Source of the DNA: Enterobacteriaceae endosymbiont of Plateumaris braccata
GTDB lineage: Bacteria > Pseudomonadota > Gammaproteobacteria > Enterobacterales > Enterobacteriaceae
Assembly: GCF_012563325.1 (NCBI RefSeq)
Contig: NZ_CP046232.1
Location: 324,463-388,462, forward strand
Reading direction: 5' to 3'
Length of the DNA stretch: 64,000 bases
Part shown: one piece after another, positions 32,481-44,835 of the stretch
How positions within the stretch are numbered: position 1 is the first letter of the stretch
Layout of the letters: each line of letters opens with the position of its first letter
Program-made: the position numbers and the translations under genes
Notes under the pieces: model-generated
Databases searched by the model: none
Told to the model about the DNA's origin: nothing
The model's input: only the letters and a program-made list of their open reading frames with translations

Positions 32481-35400
32481 TTATTCTTTATTTTCTAATT
32501 CAATATTTATTCCTAATGAACGTATTTCTTTAAGTAAAACATTAAAAGACTCTGGTATTCCTGGTTCCATTTGATGATTTCCATCAATAATGTTTTTATA
32601 CATTTTTGTTCTACCATTTACATCATCAGATTTAATTGTTAACATTTCTTGTAAAGTATATGCTGCTCCATATGCTTCTAAAGCCCATACTTCCATTTCT
32701 CCAAATCTTTGTCCTCCAAATTGAGCTTTTCCTCCTAAAGGTTGTTGTGTAACTAAACTATATGATCCTGTAGATCTTGCATGCATTTTATCATCTACTA
32801 AATGATTTAATTTTAACATATACATATAACCTACAGTTACAGGTCTTTCAAATTTTTCACCTATAAGACCATCATACAATGTAATTTGACCGGAAGTTGG
32901 TAAATCAGAAAATCTTAATAATTCTTTTATTTCATTTTCTTTTGCTCCATCAAAAACTGGAGTTGCTATTGGCATTCCTTTTTTTAAATTATTTGCTAAA
33001 GATAATATCTCTTCATCTGAAAAATTATTAAAATTTATTTTTTGTCTAATACCGTTACCTACATTATAAGCTTTTTGAATAAAACAACGTATTTTTTCAA
33101 TATTTTTTTGTTTTTGCAATAAAAAATTTATTTTATCACCAATACCTTTTGCAGCCATACCCAAATGCGTTTCTAAAATTTGTCCTATATTCATTCTAGA
33201 AGGGACACCTAATGGATTTAATACAACATCTACAGGATTACCATTATCATCATATGGCATATCTTCTATAGGACAAATTTTTGATATAACTCCTTTATTA
33301 CCATGTCTCCCTGCCATTTTATCTCCTGATTGAACTTGTCTTTTAACAGCTAAATTAACTTTAACTATTTTAAGTATACCAGGAGCTAAATCATCACCTT
33401 GAGTTATTTTTTTCTTTTCTAAAGTAAATATTTTATTAAATTTTATTTTTAATTCATTATATTGGTTTATAAGTTCATTTAATTCTTTTTCTTTACTTTT
33501 ATTAGTAAAAAATTTTATCCAATATTTTAAAGAATATTTTTCTATATCTTTTTTGCTAATACCATTTTCAATTAAAAATGAATGTATACGTGTAATAATA
33601 TTGATTTCAAATATTTTTTGTTCATCAAGTAAATCTTTTTTAATTTGTTTTAATTCCATTTCTTCAATTTCTAAAGTTCTTTTATCTTTTTTAACTCCAT
33701 CTCTTGTAAAAATTTTTACATCGATAACAGTACCTGAAACACCATTAGGAACACGTAATGATGTATCTTTAACATTAGAAGCTTTTTCTCCAAAAATGGC
33801 ACGTAATAATTTCTCTTCTGGTGATAATTGTGTTTCTCCTTTAGGAGTTACTTTACCAACCAAAATATCATTACTTGTTACTTCAGCGCCGATATACACA
33901 ATACCTGATTCATCTAATTTAGATAAAGAAGATTCACTAACATTAGGTATATCTGAAGTAATTTCTTCAGGTCCTAATTTAGTATCACGTGATATACATG
34001 ATAATTCTTGTATATGAATTGTTGTAAATCTATCTTCCTGTACAATTTTTTCTGAAAGTAGTATAGAATCTTCAAAATTATAACCATTCCATGGCATAAA
34101 TGCCACTCTCATATTTTGACCTAATGCTAATTCACCTAAATCAGTAGATGGTCCATCTGCTAATACATCTCCTTTTTTTACTAATTCATTTAATTTAATA
34201 CATGGAATTTGATTAATACATGTATTTTGATTAGATCTTGTATATTTGGTTAAATGATAAATATCAATACCCTTTTTTTGTTTATTTGTTTCATTATTAC
34301 TTACTTTTATAATAATACGAGATGCATCTACATATTGTACAATACCTGAATTTTTGGCAATAATATTTACTCCTGAATCTACAGCTACTATTCTTTCCAT
34401 ACCAGTACCTACTAAAGGTTTTTCTGCTCTTAAAGTAGGGACTGCTTGTCTTTGCATATTAGCACCCATTAATGCTCTATTTGCATCATCGTGTTCTAAA
34501 AATGGAATTAAAGAAGCTCCTACAGATACTATTTGTTGATTAGAAACATCCATATAATTTATTTGTTCTTTTTTAAATAAACTAGATTCTCCTTTATTTC
34601 TACATGTAACTAAATCATCTATAATTAATCCATTTGATAAATCTAATTTTGTATTAGCTTGTGCTATAATAAAGTTACCTTCTTCTATAGAAGATAAATA
34701 ATGAATTATATTAGTAACATAAGCATTGTTAACACAACGATAAGGAGTTTCTAAAAAACCATATACATTGGTTCTAGCATAAACTGATAATGAATTAATT
34801 AAACCTATATTAGGTCCTTCTGGAGTTTCAATAGGACATACTCTACCATAATGAGTAGGATGAACATCTCTAACTTCAAAACCTGCTCTTTCTCTTGTTA
34901 GACCACCTGGACCTAAAGCTGAAATACGTCTTTTATGTGTAATTTCTGATAACGGATTATTTTGATCCATAAATTGAGATAATTGACTAGAACAAAAAAA
35001 TTCTTTTATAGCAGCAGAAATAGGTTTAGCATTAATCATATCCTGAGGCATGATGTTATCATCACTTAATGATAATCGTTCTTTAACAGAACGTTCAACA
35101 CGAATTAATCCTATACGAAATTGATTTTCTATCATTTCTCCAACAGATCGAATTCTTCTATTACCTAAATGATCGATATCATCTATTTCTCCTTTTCCAT
35201 TACGTATGCTTATTAATTTTTTAATTACATCAACAATATCTTGTTTATTTAAAATTCCAGTACCAATTATATTATCACAAGATAAAGAACGATTAAATTT
35301 CATTCTTCCTACAGAAGACAAATCATAACGCTCTATATTAAAGAATAATTTTTTAAATAATAATTCTGCTGATTCTTTAGTAGGAGGTTCACCAGGTCTC

Positions 35401-36512
35401 ATCATCCTATATATTTCTATTAAAGCTTCTAATCTATCATTAGTTGTATCTATTCTTAATGTTTCAGATATATATGGACCTTGATCTAAATCATTAGTAA
35501 ATATTGTATCAATTGTACTATATTCATTATTTTCTATAATATTATTAATAATATCTAATTCTAAACAAGAATTAGCAGAAATTATAATTTCTCCTGTTTT
35601 ATTATTTATATAATCTTTAGATATTGTTTTTCCTATAAGATAATCTTTTGGTATGTTTATATATTGAATTTTATTTTTTTTTAAATTATTAATATGTTTT
35701 AAAGTAATACGTTTTCCTTTTTCTATATAAACTATATCATTAATTACTATATTAAATAATGCTGTTTCTCCTCTTAATCTATCTGGTATTAATTTCATTG
35801 ATAATTTTTTATTTTTTATAATATAAATATTTTTTTCAAAAAAAATATCTAAAATTTGTTCAATATCATAACCCAAAGCTTTTAATATTATTGTAACTGG
35901 TAATTTCCTTCTTCTATCAATACGCATAAAAATATTATCTTTAGGATCAAATTCAAAATCTAACCAAGATCCTCTATAAGGAATAATACGAGCATTATAT
36001 AATATTTTTCCTGAAGTATGTGTTTTCCCTTTATCACTATCAAAAAATACTCCAGGACTACGATGTAATTGAGAAACCACTACTCTTTCAATACCATTAA
36101 CTATAAAAGTACCATTTTTTGTCATTAATGGAATTTCTCCCATATATACTTCTTGTTCTTTTATAATTTTTTTATTTGTTTCTATTAATTCTTTATTATA
36201 AATAATTAATTGTAATGTTACACGCAATGGTGCAGAATAAGTCATACCTCTTATTTTACATTCTTTAACATTAAAAATAGATTTACCTAAACGATAATTT
36301 ATATAATGTAATTCACAATTACCACTATAACTATTTATTGGAAAAATAGATTTAAAAGCAGCTTCTAATCCATATTTCCCCGTAAGATCTTGTTTTATAA
36401 ATTTTTTAAATGAATCAAGTTGTATAGAAAGTAAATATGGAATATCTAAAACTTGAGATTGTTTACTAAAATCTTTACGAATACGTTTTTTTTCAGTTTG
36501 AGAATAAACCAT
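32481..36512 (-). CDS. rpoB: RNA polymerase beta subunit
   Basis: RpoB is the beta subunit of RNA polymerase. The 1343-residue product matches the E. coli length (1342). The rifampicin-pocket segment [33 protein letters not shown] region (about 510-540) is unchanged from the rifampicin-sensitive form at Asp, His and Ser key positions. Further motifs are [32 protein letters not shown] segment and the C-terminal [18 protein letters not shown] clamp region. It lies downstream of rplL with a 137-base gap that has a hairpin. Confidence 0.99.
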   Translation of the reverse strand: MVYSQTEKKRIRKDFSKQSQVLDIPYLLSIQLDSFKKFIKQDLTGKYGLEAAFKSIFPINSYSGNCELHYINYRLGKSIFNVKECKIRGMTYSAPLRVTLQLIIYNKELIETNKKIIKEQEVYMGEIPLMTKNGTFIVNGIERVVVSQLHRSPGVFFDSDKGKTHTSGKILYNARIIPYRGSWLDFEFDPKDNIFMRIDRRRKLPVTIILKALGYDIEQILDIFFEKNIYIIKNKKLSMKLIPDRLRGETALFNIVINDIVYIEKGKRITLKHINNLKKNKIQYINIPKDYLIGKTISKDYINNKTGEIIISANSCLELDIINNIIENNEYSTIDTIFTNDLDQGPYISETLRIDTTNDRLEALIEIYRMMRPGEPPTKESAELLFKKLFFNIERYDLSSVGRMKFNRSLSCDNIIGTGILNKQDIVDVIKKLISIRNGKGEIDDIDHLGNRRIRSVGEMIENQFRIGLIRVERSVKERLSLSDDNIMPQDMINAKPISAAIKEFFCSSQLSQFMDQNNPLSEITHKRRISALGPGGLTRERAGFEVRDVHPTHYGRVCPIETPEGPNIGLINSLSVYARTNVYGFLETPYRCVNNAYVTNIIHYLSSIEEGNFIIAQANTKLDLSNGLIIDDLVTCRNKGESSLFKKEQINYMDVSNQQIVSVGASLIPFLEHDDANRALMGANMQRQAVPTLRAEKPLVGTGMERIVAVDSGVNIIAKNSGIVQYVDASRIIIKVSNNETNKQKKGIDIYHLTKYTRSNQNTCINQIPCIKLNELVKKGDVLADGPSTDLGELALGQNMRVAFMPWNGYNFEDSILLSEKIVQEDRFTTIHIQELSCISRDTKLGPEEITSDIPNVSESSLSKLDESGIVYIGAEVTSNDILVGKVTPKGETQLSPEEKLLRAIFGEKASNVKDTSLRVPNGVSGTVIDVKIFTRDGVKKDKRTLEIEEMELKQIKKDLLDEQKIFEINIITRIHSFLIENGISKKDIEKYSLKYWIKFFTNKSKEKELNELINQYNELKIKFNKIFTLEKKKITQGDDLAPGILKIVKVNLAVKRQVQSGDKMAGRHGNKGVISKICPIEDMPYDDNGNPVDVVLNPLGVPSRMNIGQILETHLGMAAKGIGDKINFLLQKQKNIEKIRCFIQKAYNVGNGIRQKINFNNFSDEEILSLANNLKKGMPIATPVFDGAKENEIKELLRFSDLPTSGQITLYDGLIGEKFERPVTVGYMYMLKLNHLVDDKMHARSTGSYSLVTQQPLGGKAQFGGQRFGEMEVWALEAYGAAYTLQEMLTIKSDDVNGRTKMYKNIIDGNHQMEPGIPESFNVLLKEIRSLGINIELENKE

Positions 36513-36549
36513 ATGGTTCCTCAGTTATCTGATAGATTGAGTATCTAAT

Positions 36550-36576
36550 TTAAATTTTATTTAAAATAAAATTTAA
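36550..36576 (-). terminator. hairpin in the rplL-rpoB gap, likely attenuator
   Basis: A perfect 13-bp inverted repeat around a single central base (36550-36562 with 36564-36576) lies 38 bases upstream of rpoB and 74 bases after rplL. It has no G-C pairs. E. coli has a partial terminator (and an RNase III site) in the same gap that lowers rpoBC transcription relative to rplJL, so position suggests an attenuator counterpart. Confidence 0.5.
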
Positions 36577-36649
36577 TATATATGTATTATAAAATGTTAT
36601 TAAAAAAATTTAGTAATTATTTTATTAATATCTTTTTTTATATTTCAAA

Positions 36650-37021
36650 TTATTTTACTTCTATTTCAGCACCAGTAATTTTCAATGTTTTTTCTAAAGT
36701 TAAAGCTTCTTCTTTACTAATAGCTTCTTTTAGAAGAACTGGTGCAGATTCTACTAAATCTTTTGATTCTTTCAATCCTAATCCCATACAACTTCTCACT
36801 GCTTTTATTACTGCTATTTTATTTTTTCCTATATTTTTTAAATATAAATTAAATTCAGTTTTTTCTTCTACTTCTTCTATTGTTTTATCATTAACTGCCT
36901 GTGTCATAACAGTGGAAGCTGATACTCCAAATTTTTTTTCCATATCACTTATTAAATCCATTATATCCATAATAGACATAGTACCAACAGCTTCTATTAT
37001 TTGTTCTTTAGTTATAGACAT
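36650..37021 (-). CDS. rplL: 50S ribosomal protein L7/L12
   Basis: L7/L12 forms the ribosomal stalk that recruits translational GTPases. The 123-residue protein has the N-terminal dimerisation helices (about 1-32), a hinge that lacks the usual alanine-rich composition and is Thr/Val/Asn/Asp/Glu-rich here, and the C-terminal GTPase-binding domain with [24 protein letters not shown] (about 68-90). E. coli L12 has 120 residues. It follows rplJ by 57 bases, as in the usual operon. Confidence 0.96.
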   Translation of the reverse strand: MSITKEQIIEAVGTMSIMDIMDLISDMEKKFGVSASTVMTQAVNDKTIEEVEEKTEFNLYLKNIGKNKIAVIKAVRSCMGLGLKESKDLVESAPVLLKEAISKEEALTLEKTLKITGAEIEVK

Positions 37022-37078
37022 AAAAAATTCCTAAAATTAAGAAACAATTTTTTATTAAAATAAATAAAAAATTGTTTT

Positions 37079-37576
37079 TTATAAATTATTTTTTGTATTT
37101 TTAATAATTATTAATGTTTTGATAAATTTTCCTATAGCAGCTTCTTTAATTGTAGTTAACATAAAAGATAAAGCTTCTTTGAAAGTAGGTAATGTGGCTA
37201 ACTTATCAATATTTTTAGCATCAATCAATTTACCATTAAAAGAAGCAATTTTAATTTTAAAATTAGTATTTTTTTTAGCAAATTCTTTAAATAAACGTGC
37301 AGCTGTACCAGGATGTTTTAGTGAATATCCAACTAATATTGGTCCATTTAATTGATCTTTTAAGCATTCAAAAATACTATTTTTTATAATTAATTTTAAT
37401 AGTTTATTTCTTACTACTCCTATAAAAACATGATTTTCACGACTATTTTTTCTTAATTCAGTAATACTATTAACATTTATACCACAAGCATCAGCAATAA
37501 CAACAGATAAAGCTTTTTGATTTATTTTGCTTAATTTTGCAACAATCATTTTTTTTTCTGTAATATTTAATGGCAT
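37079..37576 (-). CDS. rplJ: 50S ribosomal protein L10
   Basis: L10 anchors the L7/L12 stalk to 23S rRNA and in E. coli represses its own operon through the leader. The 165-residue product has the N-terminal rRNA-binding part (LSKINQKALSVVIADACG, NKLLKLIIKNS) and the C-terminal helix that carries L7/L12 dimers (about 135-163). A 154-base gap to rplA could hold an L10-binding leader, but I could not establish its fold. Confidence 0.95.
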   Translation of the reverse strand: MPLNITEKKMIVAKLSKINQKALSVVIADACGINVNSITELRKNSRENHVFIGVVRNKLLKLIIKNSIFECLKDQLNGPILVGYSLKHPGTAARLFKEFAKKNTNFKIKIASFNGKLIDAKNIDKLATLPTFKEALSFMLTTIKEAAIGKFIKTLIIIKNTKNNL

Positions 37577-37730
37577 TAGATTATTGCACTCCTGAGTTTT
37601 TAATATAAAAGAATTAAATTATTAGAATTGATATTCTAAATATAAAATATTTACATTACAATAATAAACTATATTATTTAATTAAAAAATAATTATTTTA
37701 ATATAAAAAAAACTATTCGTAAAGTAAAAA

Positions 37731-38432
37731 TTATACTTTAATATTTATTAAAGATGTTGTTATATCAATAGAAACTCCCATAGTTGATGAAATATATATT
37801 TTTTTTATAAAATCTCCTTTTACTTGTGTTGGTTTATATTTTTTTAGATTTTTTATAAAAAATTCTATATTTTCTTTTATTTTATAATTATCAAAATTAA
37901 TTTTACCTACACTAGTATGAATAATACCATTTTTATCATTACGATAATTAATTTGTCCTTTTTTAATTTTTTTTATAATATCTTTGATATTTTCAGTAAT
38001 AGTTCCTAATTTAGGATTAGGCATTATTCCACGAGGACCTAATACAGGAGCTAATTTACTAACTAAATTCATCGCTTCTGGAATAGTTATCACTATATCA
38101 ATTTTTTTTTTATTGTTTTTGATTTTTTCCGCTAAATCTTCCATTCCAATTAAATCTGCACCAGCTTCTTTTGCCTCTATCGCTTTAGCTCCATAAGCAA
38201 AAACAGCAATTTTTATATTTTTTCCTGTTCCATAAGGTAATATAACACTATTTCTAATATTCTGTTCTGATTTTTTTGGATCTATACCTAATAGTACTGC
38301 AATATCGATGCTTTCAATGAACTTAACTGTACTAAATTCTTTTAATTTATTAATAGCTTTATCAATAGAAATTTTTTTGTTTTGATTAATTTTACTATAC
38401 ATATTAGTCATACGTTTTGTTTGTTTAACCAT
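37731..38432 (-). CDS. rplA: 50S ribosomal protein L1
   Basis: L1 forms the mobile L1 stalk near the E site. The product is 233 residues (E. coli 234). Conserved segments are FVESIDIAVLLGIDPKKS-like at about 35-52, LVSKLAPVLGPRGIMPNPKLGT (about 118-140) and the C-terminal STMGVSIDI. Its start is nine bases after the rplK stop, consistent with translational coupling and the known L1 autoregulation of the rplK-rplA pair. Confidence 0.97.
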   Translation of the reverse strand: MVKQTKRMTNMYSKINQNKKISIDKAINKLKEFSTVKFIESIDIAVLLGIDPKKSEQNIRNSVILPYGTGKNIKIAVFAYGAKAIEAKEAGADLIGMEDLAEKIKNNKKKIDIVITIPEAMNLVSKLAPVLGPRGIMPNPKLGTITENIKDIIKKIKKGQINYRNDKNGIIHTSVGKINFDNYKIKENIEFFIKNLKKYKPTQVKGDFIKKIYISSTMGVSIDITTSLINIKV

Positions 38433-38441
38433 TATTATATT

Positions 38442-38870
38442 TTAATCCTCTATTATTAACCCCATTGAAAGCGCAGTTCCTTCTATAGAATGCATCATTG
38501 CTTCAATATTTGTTCCTGTCATATCTACAGATTTTAATTTCGCTATTTGACGAATTTGTTTATGAGTTATTTTACCTATTTTTTCTAATTTCGGTTTGCT
38601 AGATCCAGATTTAATTCCTAAAATTTTTTTTATTAAAATTGCCGCTGGAGGAGTTTTAGTAATAAATGTAAAAGAACGATCTGAATAAATAGTAATTATA
38701 ACAGGTATAGGTATTCCTTTTTCTAAATTACTAGTTTGAGCATTAAAAGTTTTACAAAAATCCATTATATTAACACCATGTTGGCCTAATGCAGGTCCAA
38801 CAGGGGGACTGGGATTAGCAATACCTGCTGAAACTTGTAATTTAACATAAGTTTTAATTTTCTTTGCCAT
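38442..38870 (-). CDS. rplK: 50S ribosomal protein L11
   Basis: L11 binds the GTPase-associated centre of 23S rRNA. The product is 142 residues, the E. coli length. The N-terminal domain has [23 protein letters not shown] (about 13-35) with the conserved prolines, and the C-terminal rRNA-binding domain has GSSKPNLE-like [15 protein letters not shown] and [20 protein letters not shown]. It follows nusG. Confidence 0.97.
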   Translation of the reverse strand: MAKKIKTYVKLQVSAGIANPSPPVGPALGQHGVNIMDFCKTFNAQTSNLEKGIPIPVIITIYSDRSFTFITKTPPAAILIKKILGIKSGSSKPKLEKIGKITHKQIRQIAKLKSVDMTGTNIEAMMHSIEGTALSMGLIIED

Positions 38871-38917
38871 AATTATTCCTTTAAAAAAATAATTTATCGT
38901 AAAATTTTATAAATAAA

Positions 38918-39463
38918 TTATCCTTTTTCTACTTGACTAAAATCTAAATCAACAGGAGTTGCTCTACCAAAAATTGATACTGATACTTTCAAACGACTTT
39001 TTTCATAATCAACTTCTTCAACTATCCCATTAAAATCAGAAAAAGGACCATCATTTACACGAATCATTTCTCCAGTTTCAAATAATATTTTTGGTCTTGG
39101 TTTATCTCCAATCTGTTGAAGGCGACTTTTAATTATGTCAACTTCTTTATTGCTAATAGGAGAAGGATTGTCAGAAGTTCCTCCTACAAAACCTAATACT
39201 CTAGGAATACCACGAACTAAATGCCAACTGATATCTTTCATAATCATATTAATTAATATATATCCAGGAAAAAATTTACGTTCACTTTTATAACGTTGTC
39301 CATTACGAATTTCTACTACTTCTTCAGTAGGTATTAAAATATCTCCAAAAAAATTTTTCATATTATGAATATCAATATGTTCTTTTAGTGATTGTGCAAC
39401 ACGATTTTCAAATCCAGATCGAGCTTGAATAACATACCATCTTTTTTGTATAGACTTAGTCAT
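38918..39463 (-). CDS. nusG: transcription antitermination factor NusG
   Basis: NusG couples RNA polymerase to Rho and to the leading ribosome. The product has 181 residues, as in E. coli. The N-terminal NGN domain (about 8-115) has [19 protein letters not shown] and FPGYILINM, and the C-terminal KOW domain (about 128-180) has [22 protein letters not shown]. Its start codon directly abuts the secE stop, as in the E. coli secE-nusG pair. Confidence 0.97.
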   Translation of the reverse strand: MTKSIQKRWYVIQARSGFENRVAQSLKEHIDIHNMKNFFGDILIPTEEVVEIRNGQRYKSERKFFPGYILINMIMKDISWHLVRGIPRVLGFVGGTSDNPSPISNKEVDIIKSRLQQIGDKPRPKILFETGEMIRVNDGPFSDFNGIVEEVDYEKSRLKVSVSIFGRATPVDLDFSQVEKG

Positions 39464-39847
39464 TTATAATCTCATATTAGTTAATAATGATATTAAATAA
39501 ATTAAAATACTATCAAGTCCCCAAATAATTAATGACATAATTAAAGTAATTATGATAATAATTAAAGTTATTTGTAAAGTTTCTTTATAAGTTGGCCAGA
39601 CTACCTTACGTGTTTCTATACGTGTTTCTCGAATAAATAGTAATATCTTTTTTCCTTTATTAGTAGATAATATAATAAAAATTATTAAAATTAATATAGG
39701 ACAGATAATTATTATTCGAATAGGCAATTCAAGATTTTGATATAAATAATCATATATTATAATTGAAATAAATAAGATTATACTAATAATCCATTTTATA
39801 TATTCTAAAATATATTTACTTCTTTTGTATTTTACATTATTAATCAT
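39464..39847 (-). CDS. secE: preprotein translocase subunit SecE
   Basis: SecE clamps SecY in the translocon. The product has 127 residues with three membrane helices (about 13-30, 40-58 and 92-120), the long gammaproteobacterial form and the E. coli length. The amphipathic region before the last helix has ETRIETRKVVWPTYKETLQ, the conserved cytoplasmic signature. It follows tuf after a terminator-like hairpin. Confidence 0.95.
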   Translation of the reverse strand: MINNVKYKRSKYILEYIKWIISIILFISIIIYDYLYQNLELPIRIIIICPILILIIFIILSTNKGKKILLFIRETRIETRKVVWPTYKETLQITLIIIIITLIMSLIIWGLDSILIYLISLLTNMRL

Positions 39848-39959
39848 ATATTATATCAACCAATATAAAACAAATTTAATTTAATTATATATTATAAAAA
39901 TTTTATTTAATATAAAACATTATTTATAATTAGATAATTTATTTTATAATAAATTTTTT

Positions 39960-40008
39960 AAAAAAAAAGAATCAAAGGGATTAATATTCTAATACCCTCA
40001 TCTTCTTT
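39960..40008 (-). terminator. intrinsic terminator after tuf
   Basis: Eight bases after the tuf stop the minus-strand transcript can fold with outer arms AAAGAA/TTCTTT (40008-40003 with 39971-39966), an internal loop, and an inner AGGG/CCCT stem extended by ATTA/TAAT with one bulged base and a 6-base loop. Nine U residues follow (39968-39960). It contains the most G-C-rich intergenic block nearby. Termination is probably partial if secE and nusG depend on the same transcript. Confidence 0.6.
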
Positions 40009-40016
40009 TATTTTTA

Positions 40017-41201
40017 TTATTGTAATATTTTAGTTACAATTCCAGCTCCAACAGTTCTACCACCTTCACGAATAGCAAATCTTAAACCATCTGTCATAGC
40101 AATAGGATTTATCAATGTTACAGTCATTTTTATATTATCACCAGGCATTACCATTTCAATTTCTTTTGCTAATTCTATTGTACCAGTAACATCAGTAGTT
40201 CTAAAATAAAATTGAGGACGATAACCTTTAAAAAATGCAGTATGTCTACCACCTTCATCTTTAGATAAGATATATACTTCAGATTCAAATTGTGTATGAG
40301 GTTTTATAGATCCTGGTTTAGCTAAAACTTGTCCTCTTTCAATTTCTTCTCTTTTGATTCCTCGTAATAAAATACCTACATTTTCTCCTGCACGACCCTC
40401 ATCTAATAATTTACGAAACATTTCAACACCTGTACAAGTAGATTTTATAGTATCTCTTATACCAATAATTTCTACTTCTTCTCCTACTTTAATTATACCT
40501 CTTTCTACTCTTCCTGTTACAACTGTTCCTCTACCAGAAATAGAAAAAACATCTTCAATTGGTAATAAAAATGGTTGATCAACAGCTCTTTTTGGTTCAG
40601 GTATATAATTATCTAAACAATTTGCTAATTCAATGATTTTTTTCTCCCAAATTTTATCTCCTTCTAATGCTTTAAGAGCAGATCCATGAATAATTGGAGT
40701 TTTTTCACCTGGAAAATCATATTGAGTAAGTAAATCACGTACTTCCATTTCTACTAATTCTAATAATTCTTCATCATCAACTAAATCACATTTATTAAGA
40801 AAAACAACAATATAAGGAACACCAACTTGTCTTGCTAATAAAATATGTTCTCTTGTTTGAGGCATTGGTCCATCTGTTGCTGCAACTACTAATATAGCTC
40901 CATCCATTTGAGCTGCACCAGTAATCATATTTTTTACATAATCAGCATGTCCAGGGCAATCTACATGTGCATAATGACGATACTTTGTATCATATTCTAC
41001 ATGAGAAGTATTAATAGTAATACCTCTTTCTTTCTCTTCGGGAGCATTATCTATTTGATCAAAAGCTTTAGCTGCTCCACCATATTTTTTAGATAAAACA
41101 GTTGTAATAGCTGCTGTTAAAGTTGTTTTACCATGATCAACATGTCCTATAGTACCTACATTAATATGTGGTTTAGAACGTTTAAATTTTTCTTTAGACA
41201 C
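40017..41201 (-). CDS. tuf: elongation factor Tu
   Basis: EF-Tu delivers aminoacyl-tRNA to the ribosome. The product has 394 residues, exactly the E. coli length including Met, with G-domain motifs GHVDHGKTT (19-27), [15 protein letters not shown] and SALKALEG. It is the only tuf in the window. Upstream is fusA (the tufA context) and downstream is secE (the tufB context), so the gene joins two operons that are separate in E. coli. The four tRNAs that precede tufB in E. coli are at 60370-60780 here. Confidence 0.99.
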   Translation of the reverse strand: MSKEKFKRSKPHINVGTIGHVDHGKTTLTAAITTVLSKKYGGAAKAFDQIDNAPEEKERGITINTSHVEYDTKYRHYAHVDCPGHADYVKNMITGAAQMDGAILVVAATDGPMPQTREHILLARQVGVPYIVVFLNKCDLVDDEELLELVEMEVRDLLTQYDFPGEKTPIIHGSALKALEGDKIWEKKIIELANCLDNYIPEPKRAVDQPFLLPIEDVFSISGRGTVVTGRVERGIIKVGEEVEIIGIRDTIKSTCTGVEMFRKLLDEGRAGENVGILLRGIKREEIERGQVLAKPGSIKPHTQFESEVYILSKDEGGRHTAFFKGYRPQFYFRTTDVTGTIELAKEIEMVMPGDNIKMTVTLINPIAMTDGLRFAIREGGRTVGAGIVTKILQ

Positions 41202-41278
41202 AGAATAATTCCTTCTATATTATTTTTTCTTTTATAGAATAAAAAAGAAAAATTACTTAATTATTGATTAACTATTAT

Positions 41279-43396
41279 TTATTTACACCTAGAATCAATA
41301 ATAATTTGTGAAATATTATTAGGTGCTTCAGTATATTTTAAAAATTCCATAGAATAAGATGATCTTCCTTGAGTATAAGAACGTAAATCAGTAGCATAAC
41401 CAAACATTTCAGATAATGGTACACATGCACGTATTAATTTACCAGTTAAAATATTATCTATACCTTCTATAATACCTCTTCTACGATTTAAATCTCCTAT
41501 TACATCTCCCATATATTCTTCTGGGGTTTCTACTTCAACTTTCATAATAGGTTCTAATAATACTGGATTAGCTTGTTTAAACGCATTTTTAAATGCAATT
41601 GCAGCTGCTAATTTAAATGCTAATTCTGAAGAATCTACATCATGATATGATCCATAATGTAATCTAATTGCAACATTTACTACTGGGTATCCAGCCATTG
41701 GACCAGATTTTAATTGTTCTTGAATACTTTTATCTATAGATGAAATATATTCACTAGGTATTACACCACCTTTTATATCGTTAGTAAATAAATATCCTAC
41801 GTTATTTTTTTTATTTAATTTTATTGGAGATATGTCTATAACAACATGTCCATATTGTCCTCTACCACCGGTTTGTTTTATATGTTTACCTTCTATATTT
41901 ATAACATTCTTTTTTATAGTTTCACGATAGGATACTTGAGGCTTACCAATGTTAGCAGCTACATTAAATTCTCTTTTCATTCTATCAACTATAATTTCTA
42001 AATGTAGTTCACCCATACCTGCAATAATAGTTTGATTACTTTCTTTATCTGTCCAAGTTTTTAATGATGGATCTTCTTTTGTTAATCTATTTAATGCTAA
42101 TCCCATTTTTTCTTGATCAATTTTAGTTTTAGGTTCTATAGCAATAGATATTACAGGTTCTGGAAATTCCATTTTTTCAAGAATAATACTTTTATCTATA
42201 GAACATAATGTATCTCCTGTTGTAACATCTTTTAAACCAATAGCTGCTGCAATATCTCCAGCATGAACTTTTTTGATTTCTTCACGTTTATTAGCATGCA
42301 TTTGTACAATTCTTCCAATTCGTTCTTTTTTCATTTTAATAGAATTGAAAATTAAATCACCACTACTTACTGTCCCAGAATATACCCTGAAAAATGTTAA
42401 ATTACCAACAAAAGGATCATTTGATATTTTAAAAGCTAATGCTGAAAATGGTTCATCATCATTTGATTGTCGAATAGATAATGTTTTTTTTTCATTATTT
42501 ATAATTCCTTGTATAGGTGGAATATCTGTTGGAGATGGTAAAAATTCAATTACTGCATCTAACATAGCTTGAACTCCTTTATTTTTAAAAGCAGAACCGC
42601 AAGTTATTAAAGTAATTTCATTTTTTAATACTCTTTTTCTTAAAGAAAACTTTATTTCTTTTTCAGTAAGATTTATACCATCTAAATATTTATCCATTAA
42701 TTTTTCATCTGATTCAACAGCAGATTCAATTAATTTTTGTCTCCAAAGTTTGGAATCTTTTATCATATTTGTAGGTATTTGATTATAATTAAAAGTAGTA
42801 CCTTGATCTTTATCATTCCAACTTATTGCTTTCATTTTAATTAAATCTATAACTCCAATAAAATTATCTTCAGATCCAATAGGTAATTGTATTGGTACAG
42901 TTTCTATAGATAAATTTTTTTTTATTTGATGAACAACTTTTAAAAAATTAGCACCCATACGGTCCATTTTATTTATAAATGCTATTCTTGGAACTTTATA
43001 CTTATTAGCTTGTCTCCATACTGTTTCTGATTGTGGTTGGACACCACCTACTGCACAATAAATCATTACTACACCGTCTAAAACTCTCATAGATCGTTCT
43101 ACTTCAATTGTAAAATCAACATGACCTGGAGTGTCAATAATATTAATTCTATGTGATTTATATTGATTAGCCATTCCTGACCAAAATGCAGTAGTAGCTG
43201 CAGATGTAATAGTAATTCCTCTTTCTTGTTCTTGTTCCATCCAATCCATAGTAGCAGCACCATCATGTACTTCACCTATTTTATGATTAACTCCAGTATA
43301 AAAAAGAATTCTTTCAGTAGTAGTAGTTTTACCTGCATCAATATGTGCGCTAATACCAATATTACGATAACGTGTTATAGGAGTTATACGACTCAT
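41279..43396 (-). CDS. fusA: elongation factor G
   Basis: EF-G catalyses translocation and, with RRF, ribosome recycling. The product has 705 residues (E. coli 704). G-domain motifs are [13 protein letters not shown] (17-29), [13 protein letters not shown] and GSAF; domain IV carries the expected [10 protein letters not shown] segment near 510. It lies between rpsG and tuf as in the str operon. Confidence 0.99.
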   Translation of the reverse strand: MSRITPITRYRNIGISAHIDAGKTTTTERILFYTGVNHKIGEVHDGAATMDWMEQEQERGITITSAATTAFWSGMANQYKSHRINIIDTPGHVDFTIEVERSMRVLDGVVMIYCAVGGVQPQSETVWRQANKYKVPRIAFINKMDRMGANFLKVVHQIKKNLSIETVPIQLPIGSEDNFIGVIDLIKMKAISWNDKDQGTTFNYNQIPTNMIKDSKLWRQKLIESAVESDEKLMDKYLDGINLTEKEIKFSLRKRVLKNEITLITCGSAFKNKGVQAMLDAVIEFLPSPTDIPPIQGIINNEKKTLSIRQSNDDEPFSALAFKISNDPFVGNLTFFRVYSGTVSSGDLIFNSIKMKKERIGRIVQMHANKREEIKKVHAGDIAAAIGLKDVTTGDTLCSIDKSIILEKMEFPEPVISIAIEPKTKIDQEKMGLALNRLTKEDPSLKTWTDKESNQTIIAGMGELHLEIIVDRMKREFNVAANIGKPQVSYRETIKKNVINIEGKHIKQTGGRGQYGHVVIDISPIKLNKKNNVGYLFTNDIKGGVIPSEYISSIDKSIQEQLKSGPMAGYPVVNVAIRLHYGSYHDVDSSELAFKLAAAIAFKNAFKQANPVLLEPIMKVEVETPEEYMGDVIGDLNRRRGIIEGIDNILTGKLIRACVPLSEMFGYATDLRSYTQGRSSYSMEFLKYTEAPNNISQIIIDSRCK

Positions 43397-43571
43397 TTTA
43401 TTCCTCTATTTTAGATAAATACTAAAAGTTTAAATATATTATTTAATATCATTAAAATTAATAATGAATATTACATAATATTGATATATTTATTAGCTAC
43501 AACATATTTTATTGATGAATTTATTAATTTAATTAATTAATATTTATTATTAAGAAATAATATATTAAATA

Positions 43572-44042
43572 TTACCAACGATAATGAGCGAATGCTTTAT
43601 TTGCTTCAGCCATACGATGTACTTCTTCTTTTTTTTTAACTGCATTACCTTTATTTTCAATAGCGTCAGAAATTTCATGAGCTAATCTTAATGACATTGA
43701 TCTATCATTTCTTTTTCTTGCTGCATTTATTAACCAACGCATTGCTAATGTATTTCTTCTAGAAGGTCTAACTTCTACTGGAACTTGATAAGTAGATCCA
43801 CCGACTCTACGAGATTTTACTTCAACCATAGGTTTGACATTTTCTAATGCATTTAAAAAATTATCTAATTCATTTTTACCAGAATTTGTAGTTATTGTTT
43901 TTAAAGATGAATAAACAATTGATTCTGCTATAGATTTTTTACCATTAACCATTAAAATATTAATAAATTTAGCGAGTAAATTTGATTCAAATTTAGGATC
44001 TGGTAATATTTTACGTTGACTAATTATGCGTCTACGAGACAT
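43572..44042 (-). CDS. rpsG: 30S ribosomal protein S7
   Basis: S7 nucleates the 30S head and contacts tRNA in the E site; in E. coli it also represses the str operon. The product has 156 residues, the short form without the K-12 C-terminal extension, ending [16 protein letters not shown] chose the ATG at 44042 ([18 protein letters not shown]) because it aligns with other S7 starts and has GGAG seven bases upstream; an in-frame ATG at 44057 would add five residues that are actually that ribosome-binding site. Confidence 0.97.
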   Translation of the reverse strand: MSRRRIISQRKILPDPKFESNLLAKFINILMVNGKKSIAESIVYSSLKTITTNSGKNELDNFLNALENVKPMVEVKSRRVGGSTYQVPVEVRPSRRNTLAMRWLINAARKRNDRSMSLRLAHEISDAIENKGNAVKKKEEVHRMAEANKAFAHYRW

Positions 44043-44064
44043 TATATAATACTCCATATTAATA

Positions 44065-44436
44065 TTATTTAGGTTTTTTTACACCATATTTGGATCTTCC
44101 TTTTTTTCTTTCTTTTACACCAGAACAATCCAATGCTCCTCTAATTGTATGATACCTAACACCTGGTAAGTCTTTCACTCTACCTCCACGAATTAATACT
44201 ACAGAATGTTCTTGTAAATTATGTCCTTCTCCTGGTATATAAGAAGTAACTTCAAAACCATTAGTTAAACGAACTCTACAAACTTTTCTTAATGCTGAAT
44301 TTGGTTTTTTAGGTGTAGTTGTATAAACTTTAATACATACTCCTCTTTTTTGAGGACACGAATTTAAAGCAGGAACATTACTTTTAGTAATTTTATGAGT
44401 TCGTTTTCTTCGAACTAATTGATTTACTGTAGCCAT
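44065..44436 (-). CDS. rpsL: 30S ribosomal protein S12
   Basis: S12 lies at the decoding centre and affects accuracy. The product has 123 residues (E. coli 124). The streptomycin-related segments [11 protein letters not shown] (Lys43 position conserved) and [13 protein letters not shown] (Lys88 position conserved) are of the sensitive wild-type form. It is 22 bases upstream of rpsG. tusB precedes it, as in E. coli. Confidence 0.98.
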   Translation of the reverse strand: MATVNQLVRRKRTHKITKSNVPALNSCPQKRGVCIKVYTTTPKKPNSALRKVCRVRLTNGFEVTSYIPGEGHNLQEHSVVLIRGGRVKDLPGVRYHTIRGALDCSGVKERKKGRSKYGVKKPK

Positions 44437-44519
44437 TCTTTTATTTCCTAAATAAAATTATTATAAGCAAATAATTTTAACACAAATTAAATTTTTTATT
44501 TATAAATAATAATTTATAA

Positions 44520-44819
44520 TTACCAAAATATTTGTTGTTTATTTTTTATTGATAAATATACAAAATCTTTATATTCTATATGTATTACTTTTTTAGATAT
44601 GATTTTTAATAATCCTCTTGATTCTATATCATTTTTTATACCAAAAACATTAAATGGAATTTTATTTTTAATTTTAATTATTTTTTTCATGAAAATACTA
44701 TTATGTAATCCTGCCAAAACACCATTTTGAATTAAAATTAAATCATCATTTTTACTTAAATAATTTAAAAGTAAAGAAAAATTACAAGATGATGGTGAAT
44801 TAAATAAGGTATATAACAT
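44520..44819 (-). CDS. tusB: sulfurtransferase complex subunit TusB
   Basis: TusB is part of the TusBCD heterohexamer, which relays sulfur from TusA to TusE and MnmA for 2-thiolation of wobble uridine 34 in tRNA-Lys, -Glu and -Gln. The 99-residue product (E. coli 95) aligns along its length: MLYTLFNSP at the N-terminus, LILIQNGVLAG (about 27-37), and RGLL and HIEYKDFVYLSIK near the C-terminus. It lacks a catalytic cysteine, as expected. Position next to rpsL supports the call. Confidence 0.88.
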   Translation of the reverse strand: MLYTLFNSPSSCNFSLLLNYLSKNDDLILIQNGVLAGLHNSIFMKKIIKIKNKIPFNVFGIKNDIESRGLLKIISKKVIHIEYKDFVYLSIKNKQQIFW

Positions 44820-44835
44820 ATATTAACTTTATAGT

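Noticed and set aside
33553..34017. 154-codon plus-strand frame inside rpoB
   Set aside because: It is antisense to a highly conserved part of rpoB, has no ribosome-binding site and mirrors rpoB codon composition.
36582..37034. 150-codon plus-strand frame over rplL
   Set aside because: It is the antisense shadow of rplL; no family resemblance.
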